Source: Chloroflexota bacterium (GTDB lineage Bacteria > Chloroflexota > Anaerolineae > Aggregatilineales > UBA3940). Taken from it: a stretch of DNA of 5,762 bases. The position numbers were made by a program, and so were the translations under genes. The notes beneath the pieces are model-generated. The model made no database searches and was not told the DNA's origin. It saw only the letters and a program-made list of their open reading frames with translations. The first letter of the stretch is position 1; the number at the start of each line of letters is the position of its first letter. The stretch covers positions 1 through 5,762 of the forward strand of contig JAADYZ010000512.1 in the NCBI GenBank assembly GCA_010092775.1, read 5' to 3'. Below are positions 1 through 5,651 of this stretch, piece after piece.

Positions 1-37
1 CTTGTCTCGTGGGCTCGGAGATGTGTATAAGAGACAG
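1..37 (+). other. Illumina Nextera adapter (sequencing artefact)
   Basis: Bases 4-37 match, as I remember it, the full 34-base Nextera Read 2 adapter: GTCTCGTGGGCTCGG (4-18) followed by the 19-base Tn5 mosaic end (19-37, ending AAGAGACAG). The three bases before it (ctt) sit where the end of an i7 index would be, which is inference. This is library-preparation sequence left on the contig end, not a natural transposon end: the GTCTCGTGGGCTCGG tail is synthetic. Genomic sequence starts at base 38. The adapter carries an in-frame TAA at 28-30 that falsely closes the downstream reading frame. Confidence 0.98.
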
Positions 38-39
38 TT

Positions 40-1059
40 GTGATGGTGTTTCCGCTGCTGCTGATCTTCCTCTGGATGCGCGGCGGCAAGCTGATCTTTG
101 AGGCCAAAACGATGGCATTGGGCTTGGTGGGCGGTCTGCTCCCGCTGAGCCTGTATGCCTACTTGCCGCTGCGCTGGGCGCAAGGCCCAGCTTTTAACTA
201 CGTAGGGCAATACTTTGATGTCGCGTTGGACACGCCTACAGGCTTGTTGTGGATGATCTCTGGGCGGATGTTCTCACATCGCATGTTTGATCTGCCGCTC
301 AGCTTGATGCTACAGAACTTCGGCTTACAGGTGCAGCTCATCACCTTTAGCTTGCTGGGTCTTGGGCTGGTATTGATCGTGCTGAGTGTGTTGAACACTA
401 GTCATCGTCTGCTGCTGCTGTTTGTGGGTGGCGCCTTGAGTATGCTGATCTTCTTCAGCGGCTATAACGTGATCGATGCGTCCACCATGCTGCTGCCCAG
501 CTTTGTTTGGTTGATGCCGCTGTATGCCAAGGGCCTGCAAGCGGTGTCCGACTTGATGCAGGAGACGCTAGGGCCCGGTGATCGTCCACAGGCGGCGATC
601 CATGCGTGCGCTGCGGGCCTCATCGCCGTGCTGTTGGTCGTCAACTGGCCCCTGGTGGATCGCAGCCGCGACATCAATACCTATGCTTATGCCCACACGG
701 TCACCAGTCAGGTTGAAGCCAACGCATTAATCATCGCACAATGGGAGACAGCCGCCCCACTGAACTACTTGCTCATCGTTGAGGGGCGACGTCCCGACAT
801 CACGATCTTAGACCGAGGTGGGCACGCACTCGGCATTTATGATCAGCATCGACGCTTATACGGGGTGGATAGTGACGCGGAACTCGCGGAGATCGCCCGC
901 AATCGCCTGCTCAGTTTGATCGAGGCGGAGGTCAAGCTGCGCCCGGTGTTCATCACTGATAACGACTGGCTGCTCGATCATCTTGTCTACGAGCGCCAAG
1001 AGCACGTTTACCGGGTGGTTGACGTCAATCGCGATCGGATTTCTGAAGCGGAACGCTAG
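40..1059 (+). CDS. DUF2723 / TMEM260-like membrane protein, C-terminal part (5' truncated)
   Basis: This is the C-terminal 339 residues of a multi-pass membrane protein that resembles the DUF2723 family (glycosyltransferase family 117, TMEM260-like; vertebrate TMEM260 is an O-mannosyltransferase). Visible hallmarks are the LPLSLYAYLPLRWAQGPAFNY stretch at residues 34-54 (family pattern: LYxYLPxR followed by a P-N) and the C-terminal block at 227-259, where 'ANALIIAQWETAAPLNYL' then 'RPDITILDRG' fits the family's conserved segment after the last membrane span. Hydrophobic segments lie near 3-13, 26-43, 100-118, 123-140, 148-165 and 188-204; residues from about 205 on are soluble, probably extracytoplasmic. 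The catalytic N-terminal region expected in the family is missing, because the gene is cut by adapter at base 37. GTG 40 and ATG 43 are therefore internal codons, not starts, and there is no ribosome binding site in genomic DNA. Role by family: probably a membrane glycosyltransferase using a lipid-linked sugar; substrate unknown. Its stop is 2 bp from the stop of the convergent kinase gene. Confidence 0.82.
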   Translation: MMVFPLLLIFLWMRGGKLIFEAKTMALGLVGGLLPLSLYAYLPLRWAQGPAFNYVGQYFDVALDTPTGLLWMISGRMFSHRMFDLPLSLMLQNFGLQVQLITFSLLGLGLVLIVLSVLNTSHRLLLLFVGGALSMLIFFSGYNVIDASTMLLPSFVWLMPLYAKGLQAVSDLMQETLGPGDRPQAAIHACAAGLIAVLLVVNWPLVDRSRDINTYAYAHTVTSQVEANALIIAQWETAAPLNYLLIVEGRRPDITILDRGGHALGIYDQHRRLYGVDSDAELAEIARNRLLSLIEAEVKLRPVFITDNDWLLDHLVYERQEHVYRVVDVNRDRISEAER

Positions 1060-1061
1060 CG

Positions 1062-3011
1062 CTACTCCCAGGCCAGGGCAAAATCCTGGGCAGTCTTGTA
1101 GCGAGCATCGGGAGTTTTGGCCATCGCCTGCATGATGGCCAGCGCGGTCTTGGCCGGGATGTTGGGTTGTTGATCGCGCGGGTCTGGGGCGGGGCGCTGA
1201 AGATGAGCGATCAGCAAGGCGCCCGGATTATCGGATTTGAAAGGCATCAGGCCGCTCAGGCAATAGTAGCTCAGCACGCCTAGGGCATAGATATCCACCC
1301 GATGATCCAGTTGTTCACCCCGGATTTGTTCAGGGGCGATGTACTCCAGGGTGCCAATGATGCCAGCCTGCGTTTGGACGGTGCTGCCGCCGATAATCTT
1401 GGCGACGCCAAAATCGGCCAGAACGGCCTCAGCCCCACGCAGCATCACGTTACCCGCCTTGACATCCCGATGGATCACGCCGTTCTCGTGCGCATAGTCG
1501 AGGGCCTGCGCGAGTTCGTTGACAATCCCTTTGACCTGCGTGTAGGGCAAGGCGCCTTGATCGCGCACAACCTGTTCCAGGGTCGGGCCGTTCACGTACT
1601 CCATGACCATGAATGGCTGGCCATTCTCTGAGCCAAAGTCATAGACCTGAACGATGTTGCGATGTGTTAGCGCCGCGATGGTGCGTGCTTCGCGCTCAAA
1701 GCGCAGGTGGACTTCATCATCGGGGTGATGCAGCACCTTAATCGCGACGGTGCGGTTGAGTTGTTTCTGATAGGCCCGATAGACATCAGCCATGCCGCCG
1801 CGACCGATACGTTCCAACAGCTCATAAGGGCCCAGCAGGGTTTTGGTATCGCCGTCTTCCGGCGTGGCTCCGCGTGGCTTGGTATAGCTCACCTTGATGC
1901 CATAGATTTGACGATCGACAAATCGGCGGGCAGCGCGCTGCACCGGGCTGTAGAGGCCAAACACAACGGCTGTTGAGATGAGAGCAGCAACAGCCTGCGA
2001 TTGATTCAGAGTCGCTGACAGCACGACACGCAGCGTGAAGAAGCCGATCAGAAAGGCCAGCACTAATAGCACCGTTACAGCGCCATAGACCAGACTGCGA
2101 TTGAGTACGTAGTCCACATCCCACAGCCGGTGCCGTAACAATGCCAGGCCCAAGGTCCAGGCGAAGCCCACCGCGATGATCCCGCTCATCAGGGGCAGCC
2201 AGACCATATTCATGAACAGATTAACCATCTCAGGGCCCAGGATGGAGGGTAGTATGGCATCCAATAAAACGAAGGTGAGGGCTGAACCGATGATCACTCC
2301 GATGCCCATCATGACCCATTTGGACTGCTGCCGCTCTTCCGGGCTGGCGATGTTGCGGAAGCGATAATACTGTGACCATAAGCCAATGGATAGTGGGATC
2401 ACCATCACCGCCAGTCCGGTCGGCACCGGGTAATCCCAAGGGTTGACAATGGGCACGAAGAGTCCGACCACCATCCAGGCGGCCCAACCCCAACAAAACA
2501 GAGCTGTCCAGCGCGGGGTGAAGCGTCCATCTGGAAACACGTAGACGACCAATACAGTTACGATATAGGTCATCGTGTTGAGGATACGCTTGACGGTTGC
2601 CCAAAACGGATTGACCTGCACCAGAGAGGAGATCACAGGCACAAACTCAATGCCAAACAGAATCAAGGTCATCGAGATGAACAATACGATCGGTTCGTCT
2701 GGGCGGCGGGTAAAGAGCAGCACAGCCAACGCGATAAAGGTGGCGGCAAAAGCGACATGGACAACCACATGGTAGGCCGCGTAGAAGGGCAGGCTGATCC
2801 CAAAGTCGGCCAGGCGGTTGACCTCAAATGGGGTGAGTTGCAGCAACTGTGGGTTGGCCGGATCGAAAGGGGCCTGCATTTCGCGGTAGTGCGCTGGGAT
2901 TGCGCCAAAGAAAAGCACAACCAGGGCGATCGCGACCGTAATCCACAAGCTGCGTAGAACCGACTGCGTCGAATCGCTGACGCCAGCCTTGATTGTGGTG
3001 CTGCCTTCCAT
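1062..3011 (-). CDS. Membrane-anchored Ser/Thr protein kinase with N-terminal multi-pass sensor-like module
   Basis: A 649-residue protein. Residues 1-370 are a membrane module with hydrophobic segments near 21-41, 78-101, 107-130, 144-160, 169-188, 198-213, 233-255, 265-291, 308-330 and 337-354. It carries FPDGRF (159-164), RHRLWDVDYVLNRSLVYG (293-310) and FVDRQIYG (364-371), signatures I know from membrane histidine kinases of Chloroflexota and Actinobacteria. A linker (372-393) leads to a complete Hanks kinase domain (396-649): glycine loop GRGGMADV (403-410), ATP lysine K425 in VAIK, helix-C glutamate E441, HRDVKAGN (514-521) with catalytic D516, DFG 533-535 and APE 559-561. No catalytic residue is missing, so it should be active. 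T544 and T547 in the activation segment are candidate autophosphorylation sites. The protein ends with the kinase domain; there is no extracellular PASTA or similar tail as in PknB. ATG 3011 is chosen because GAGGAGGG lies 8 nt upstream; an extension to 3206 would run through the pirin start. Likely role: converting a membrane signal into protein phosphorylation; ligand and targets unknown. Confidence 0.93.
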   Translation of the reverse strand: MEGSTTIKAGVSDSTQSVLRSLWITVAIALVVLFFGAIPAHYREMQAPFDPANPQLLQLTPFEVNRLADFGISLPFYAAYHVVVHVAFAATFIALAVLLFTRRPDEPIVLFISMTLILFGIEFVPVISSLVQVNPFWATVKRILNTMTYIVTVLVVYVFPDGRFTPRWTALFCWGWAAWMVVGLFVPIVNPWDYPVPTGLAVMVIPLSIGLWSQYYRFRNIASPEERQQSKWVMMGIGVIIGSALTFVLLDAILPSILGPEMVNLFMNMVWLPLMSGIIAVGFAWTLGLALLRHRLWDVDYVLNRSLVYGAVTVLLVLAFLIGFFTLRVVLSATLNQSQAVAALISTAVVFGLYSPVQRAARRFVDRQIYGIKVSYTKPRGATPEDGDTKTLLGPYELLERIGRGGMADVYRAYQKQLNRTVAIKVLHHPDDEVHLRFEREARTIAALTHRNIVQVYDFGSENGQPFMVMEYVNGPTLEQVVRDQGALPYTQVKGIVNELAQALDYAHENGVIHRDVKAGNVMLRGAEAVLADFGVAKIIGGSTVQTQAGIIGTLEYIAPEQIRGEQLDHRVDIYALGVLSYYCLSGLMPFKSDNPGALLIAHLQRPAPDPRDQQPNIPAKTALAIMQAMAKTPDARYKTAQDFALAWE

Positions 3012-3019
3012 AGCGCTGT

Positions 3020-3027
3020 CCCTCCTC
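3020..3027 (-). promoter_or_regulatory. Strong ribosome binding site of the kinase gene
   Basis: On the minus strand this reads GAGGAGGG, containing the full AGGAGG core, with 8 nt before ATG 3011. It decides the start. The longer frame, opening at 3206, has no comparable site and its extra 65 residues (rich in Arg, Ser and Cys, with no membrane pattern) look non-coding. Confidence 0.85.
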
Positions 3028-3121
3028 GCACGGGTTGAGGACGTCCTGCCAGAAGCGTCTGCTCTGCTCAATGATACCACAGGATCAGATGAGGCCACCC
3101 ACGCGAATCTTGCGCAAAGCC

Positions 3122-3151
3122 TAGACAGCCATCTCATAAACACGCTACAAT
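3122..3151 (+). promoter_or_regulatory. Predicted sigma70-type promoter for the pirin gene
   Basis: TAGACA (3122-3127) matches the -35 consensus TTGACA at 5 of 6 positions. TACAAT (3146-3151) matches the -10 consensus TATAAT at 5 of 6, with an 18-bp spacer. The transcript would start near 3158, giving a leader of about 40 nt before ATG 3199. Position and quality are good, but this is read by eye and untested. Confidence 0.55.
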
Positions 3152-3154
3152 TCA

Positions 3155-3166
3155 TTCGATGTCGAA
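3155..3166. repeat. 12-bp palindrome at the predicted pirin transcription start
   Basis: TTCGA-TG-TCGAA is a perfect 5-bp inverted repeat with a 2-bp centre. It lies 4 bp past the predicted -10 box, over the expected start site, where a bound repressor could block initiation. The operator role is inference; a palindrome this short can occur by chance. Confidence 0.35.
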
Positions 3167-3189
3167 ATAACAATGGGTAGCATCTAACA

Positions 3190-3196
3190 AGAGGGG
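3190..3196 (+). promoter_or_regulatory. Ribosome binding site of the pirin gene
   Basis: AGAGGGG ends 2 nt before ATG 3199 (4 nt if the GAGG core at 3191-3194 is what pairs). The spacing is short but the purine run is strong, and no other start codon near the family's N-terminus fits better. Confidence 0.6.
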
Positions 3197-3198
3197 TT

Positions 3199-3978
3199 AT
3201 GTTCAATAGTGTGATTCATCCTGATTTCGCTCGTTCTGAGGCTTATCAATACTATCCGGCGCAGGCTTTTCCCTGGATCAACCCGATCCACTGGCTGACC
3301 TCCCACTTTGCCGTCGGCGGCTGGAGCCCTCTCCAGCGCTTGAGTGGTATGCTGACCGCCCACATGACGCGCATCGCACCGCGTAACGGCTTCGATTGGC
3401 ATCCGCATCGCGGTCTGGAGATCTACACCTGGGTGTTAGAGGGCACCCTCTATCATGAGGATGTCACGGGGGGCAAAGGTGAGATTGGGCCTGGTGAGTT
3501 GCAGCGGATGTTTTCGGGCGATTACATCGCTCATATGGAGATGAACTATACCGACGATCCGGTGCGAGTCATCCAAATCTGGTTCATTGCTGACCCCAAA
3601 TATCGGGGCCTCGATCCACATTATCAGCAGGCCAGCCGCGCCGATTTGCCGCGCCGCAAGGTTGGCGATGCTGATGTGGTCAGCTTGATTGGCCAAGACT
3701 CCCCGATGGAACAGCATATGTCTGGCAGACTGACAGCGACTCAGGTCCCGGCGGGCGGGCGAACGATCATAGAGCCGCCGCAGGAAGGCGAAGACCTGTT
3801 CCTCTATGTGACCGATGGCGCAGGACAGGCGGTCAACGGTCATAGCGACGCATTGCGCCAATACGATGTGATCCTGGCCCGCCCCGACCTTCAGCAAGTG
3901 AGCATTAACGCAAGCCCCGATCAAGCGTTGGATTATCTGAGTTTTTACCTGCCGAGCTTCCTCCCTCAGCCAGCGTGA
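3199..3978 (+). CDS. Pirin family protein (bicupin)
   Basis: A 259-residue protein with the pirin-type double cupin layout. The N-terminal cupin holds the family's metal-binding motif: H68 and H70 in DWHPHRGLE, then H112 and E114 in IAHMEMN. By alignment from memory these correspond to the His-His-His-Glu set (H56, H58, H101, E103) of human pirin, so the metal site looks intact. Between them, YTWVLEGTLYHED and a glycine-rich turn (GKGEIGPGELQRM) fit the family. Residue 113 is Met where Ser is usual (H-S-E). The C-terminal cupin covers about 170-255, with DLFLYVTDGAG at 199-209; its metal residues are degenerate, as normal for pirins. Length is typical (about 230-300). Known members range from quercetin dioxygenases (E. 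coli YhhW) to metabolic and redox regulators, so a specific reaction cannot be assigned. It is cytoplasmic, with no signal peptide. It is divergent from the kinase gene and is probably transcribed alone from the promoter at 3122-3151. Confidence 0.94.
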   Translation: MFNSVIHPDFARSEAYQYYPAQAFPWINPIHWLTSHFAVGGWSPLQRLSGMLTAHMTRIAPRNGFDWHPHRGLEIYTWVLEGTLYHEDVTGGKGEIGPGELQRMFSGDYIAHMEMNYTDDPVRVIQIWFIADPKYRGLDPHYQQASRADLPRRKVGDADVVSLIGQDSPMEQHMSGRLTATQVPAGGRTIIEPPQEGEDLFLYVTDGAGQAVNGHSDALRQYDVILARPDLQQVSINASPDQALDYLSFYLPSFLPQPA

Positions 3979-4087
3979 TGGTCGGGTAGGTATTCTTTGG
4001 GGAGGGCTGACCGATCAAGTGCCAACTGATTGACACCGAAGATCGGATACATTGAACCAGCCTGCAAACCGACTGACAGGAAAGCCC
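3979..4087. other. Intergenic region upstream of the acetyltransferase gene
   Basis: A 109-bp gap. It contains a perfect TTGACA (4030-4035), but the best -10-like box, TACATT (4048-4053), is only 12 bp downstream, too close for a normal sigma70 promoter. A 6-bp inverted repeat, CCGATC (4011-4016) and GATCGG (4041-4046), flanks the TTGACA. There is no clear terminator after the pirin stop, so read-through from the pirin gene into the next gene is possible. Confidence 0.4.
4078..4084 (+). promoter_or_regulatory. Ribosome binding site deciding the GNAT start
   Basis: AGGAAAG lies just upstream of ATG 4088 (AGGA core ends 6 nt before it). A longer in-frame start, TTG 4052, would add 12 residues but lacks a convincing site, and the added sequence shows no domain match. 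ATG 4088 is preferred. Confidence 0.65.
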
Positions 4088-4972
4088 ATGAAGATCAAAC
4101 GCTGGACAGACGATCCGAAGGCCTTTTATCAGCGCGCCCTACCCTATTTGATGCGCAACGAAGCCGCCCACAATCTGCATATAGGGGTAGCGGCGACCTT
4201 GCTCAAGGCCCCCGATCGCTGGGATACCTACCATCTGGTGACGGTCGAAGACGAGGATGAGGTGCGGGCGGTGGCCTTTCGCACCGGCACGGAATACCAT
4301 CTCGCCCTGTCGCTGGTCGAAGGGGATGATGCGCAGGTAGGGGGAATCCTGGCGAAGCTGGCCGATGAGTTCTACGGCGTCTATCCGGATGCACCGGGTG
4401 TGCTGGGCTTCAACGATCTGGCTGAGCGCTTCGCCGTTTTGTGGGCGGCGCGGTCGGGTGGCACCTATCGACTGCGGATGAATCAGCGAGTGTACGAGGC
4501 AAGGCAACTAACCCCACCACAGGGCGTCCCCGGATCGATGCGGCTGGTGACCGAGGATGATCGGGATTTGCTGATAGATTGGATTCGCGGTTTTGACCGG
4601 GATGCGATGCCAGCGCCGCGACCGGATGATCAGGTTAAAGCCACCGTTGATCGCTACTTGGCTGGGAAAAGGGATCTCCGGGGCCTGTATTTGTGGGAAG
4701 TCGCCCGCCAGCCGGTTTCGATGGCGGGCTATGCCGGTCCGACCCCTAACGGGATGCGTATTCTGGCGGTATACACACCACCGGAGCAGCGTAAGCGGGG
4801 CTATGCCTCAGCGATTGTCGCCGCGTTGAGCCAACATCTGCTGGATTCTGGGCGGCGCTTCTGCTTCCTCTTCACCGATCTGAGCAATCCAACAGCCAAT
4901 CATATCTATCAAGAAATTGGCTACCGTCCCGTGATCGACAGCAACATGTATGACTTTGTGAAGCATGCTTGA
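4088..4972 (+). CDS. GNAT family N-acetyltransferase
   Basis: A 294-residue protein with a C-terminal GNAT domain at about 150-285. Motif A is RILAVYTPPEQRKRGYASAI (224-243), where Q234-R-K-R-G-Y-A240 is the acetyl-CoA pyrophosphate-binding loop (Q/R-x-x-G-x-G/A pattern). Motif B is LFTDLSNPTANHIYQEIGYR (261-280), with the usual N-P-x-x-N-x-I-Y and G-Y ending. Residues 1-140 are a separate region, including LMRNEAAHNLHIG (21-33), that fits the N-terminal half of two-domain, roughly 280-300-residue GNAT proteins and probably arose from a degenerate GNAT fold. The reaction by family is acetyl transfer from acetyl-CoA to an amine; the substrate cannot be read from sequence. It is cytoplasmic, with no signal peptide or membrane segment. 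Its 3' end overlaps the next gene by 8 bp, which implies co-transcription and probable translational coupling. The start at 4088 rests on the ribosome binding site; TTG 4052 is the alternative. Confidence 0.9.
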   Translation: MKIKRWTDDPKAFYQRALPYLMRNEAAHNLHIGVAATLLKAPDRWDTYHLVTVEDEDEVRAVAFRTGTEYHLALSLVEGDDAQVGGILAKLADEFYGVYPDAPGVLGFNDLAERFAVLWAARSGGTYRLRMNQRVYEARQLTPPQGVPGSMRLVTEDDRDLLIDWIRGFDRDAMPAPRPDDQVKATVDRYLAGKRDLRGLYLWEVARQPVSMAGYAGPTPNGMRILAVYTPPEQRKRGYASAIVAALSQHLLDSGRRFCFLFTDLSNPTANHIYQEIGYRPVIDSNMYDFVKHA

Positions 4973-5591
4973 CGACTTTCTCTATCAACACGGTATGATG
5001 AATCCGCTGCGGATAGGTGGCATTATGTTGGGGCATCTCAGCGTGCCGCTCGACCGCGATGAAGCGGCGATCGAAAGCGTAGCGAAGCGCCTTGGCCTGC
5101 CTCCTGCCCACGTTGACGACGAGGGCTATGAGCATGAGATCACCGCTGCGGCGCTGCATCCAGCGGGCAAGGGATACGCCTGGGTGCATTGCATGGCCAA
5201 AGAGAGCGGGACGGAAGGGCGATCTCTCATTTCGGTGCGCTTTCGGCTCTTTGTCCGGCTGGCAGGTCAGGACGACATCGAATGGGAGGTCTATACCTAT
5301 AATCCCTATTTTGGCTGCCTGACCGAATATCTGCGCTGGTACAGCGATCAGGTGGTGATGATCTACCGCGAAAAGCACGATCACTATGTAGCTGTGCAGC
5401 CCATTGCGGAAGATGAGCGCTGCTACCGGCAGTTGGGCCCTCGTTGGCTGCTACGCGATGGGGTGATCTACCATCACGGTTATCAGCCGCAGCAGGTGGA
5501 TCGGATGCGTGTTCCCGATCTAACTGACCTTGGCCCGATCCGTGCGGATGAGGCGCGAGGCTTGGGTCTTGATGTCGGCTCCGGACCTTGA
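4965..5591 (+). CDS. Hypothetical protein with NPYFGC and REKH motifs, coupled to GNAT gene
   Basis: I do not recognise a named family. The 208-residue frame opens at ATG 4965, inside the GNAT gene, overlapping it by 8 bp with no strong ribosome site of its own, which suggests coupled translation. ATG 5025 (residue 21) is a real alternative start, with AGGTGG (5015-5020) 4 nt upstream; it would give 188 residues and no overlap. The protein is soluble: no signal peptide or membrane span. The most family-like stretch is 106-146, where W107, then YNPYFGC (112-118), LRWYSDQVVMIYREKHDHYVAV (123-144), combines aromatic residues, one Cys and a charged EKH. This looks like a conserved core of alternating strands. 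The C-terminus (185-208) is rich in Asp, Gly and Pro and probably flexible. Codon use and GC resemble its neighbours, and the frame is far longer than expected by chance in the GNAT operon context. No function is assigned. Confidence 0.78.
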   Translation: MLDDFLYQHGMMNPLRIGGIMLGHLSVPLDRDEAAIESVAKRLGLPPAHVDDEGYEHEITAAALHPAGKGYAWVHCMAKESGTEGRSLISVRFRLFVRLAGQDDIEWEVYTYNPYFGCLTEYLRWYSDQVVMIYREKHDHYVAVQPIAEDERCYRQLGPRWLLRDGVIYHHGYQPQQVDRMRVPDLTDLGPIRADEARGLGLDVGSGP

Positions 5592-5605
5592 GGCGCCTGG
5601 CTAAG

Positions 5606-5638
5606 GCGGGGAAGCCCCCACAGGGGGCTGTCACCCGC
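5606..5638. terminator. GC-rich hairpin between convergent genes, probable bidirectional terminator
   Basis: A perfect 7-bp stem, AGCCCCC (5613-5619) and GGGGGCT (5623-5629), encloses a 3-nt loop (ACA). An outer 5-bp stem, GCGGG (5606-5610) and CCCGC (5634-5638), extends it across a small internal loop, and GGCT (5599-5602) with AGCC (5642-5645) may pair further out. It sits between the stop at 5591 (plus strand) and the stop at 5652 (minus strand), the expected place for a shared terminator. Neither strand has a T tract after the stem, so it is not a classical intrinsic terminator; it could still pause polymerase or protect 3' ends. Confidence 0.55.
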
Positions 5639-5651
5639 TCCAGCCTGGGCC

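Larger units (their letters stand above)
3012..3198. promoter_or_regulatory. Divergent intergenic control region between kinase and pirin genes
   Basis: These 187 bp separate two genes transcribed away from each other, so both promoters should lie here. The plus-strand promoter is clear and listed separately. For the kinase direction I see only a weak -10-like TATCAT (minus strand, plus coordinates 3071-3076) with no good -35 at 16-18 bp, so that promoter is unresolved. I see no small gene or riboswitch-like structure. Confidence 0.6.

Noticed and set aside
19..37. Natural Tn5/IS50-like transposon end
   Set aside because: The 19-base mosaic end is joined to the synthetic GTCTCGTGGGCTCGG tail, so it is a library adapter.
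1302..1976. Plus-strand open frames opposite the kinase domain
   Set aside because: They are complements of kinase codons (DFG, HRD and glycine-loop regions) with no independent motif.
3012..3206. 65-residue N-terminal extension of the kinase, starting at 3206
   Set aside because: ATG 3011 has a near-perfect ribosome site; the extension would cross the pirin ribosome site and start and has no protein-like pattern.
3436..3924. 162-residue open frame antisense to the pirin gene
   Set aside because: It lies wholly opposite a clear pirin frame and its translation shows no family motif; it is a codon-bias shadow.
4872..5384. 170-residue minus-strand open frame opposite the GNAT and hypothetical genes
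   Set aside because: It spans the 3' end of the GNAT gene (motif B) and the overlapping gene, has no ribosome site or motif, and is a mirror of the coding strand.
4088..5591. GNAT plus small partner as a toxin-antitoxin pair
   Set aside because: The GNAT protein is a two-domain protein of 294 residues, unlike the small (about 160-180 residue) TacT/AtaT toxins, and the neighbour has no ribbon-helix-helix or other antitoxin DNA-binding motif.
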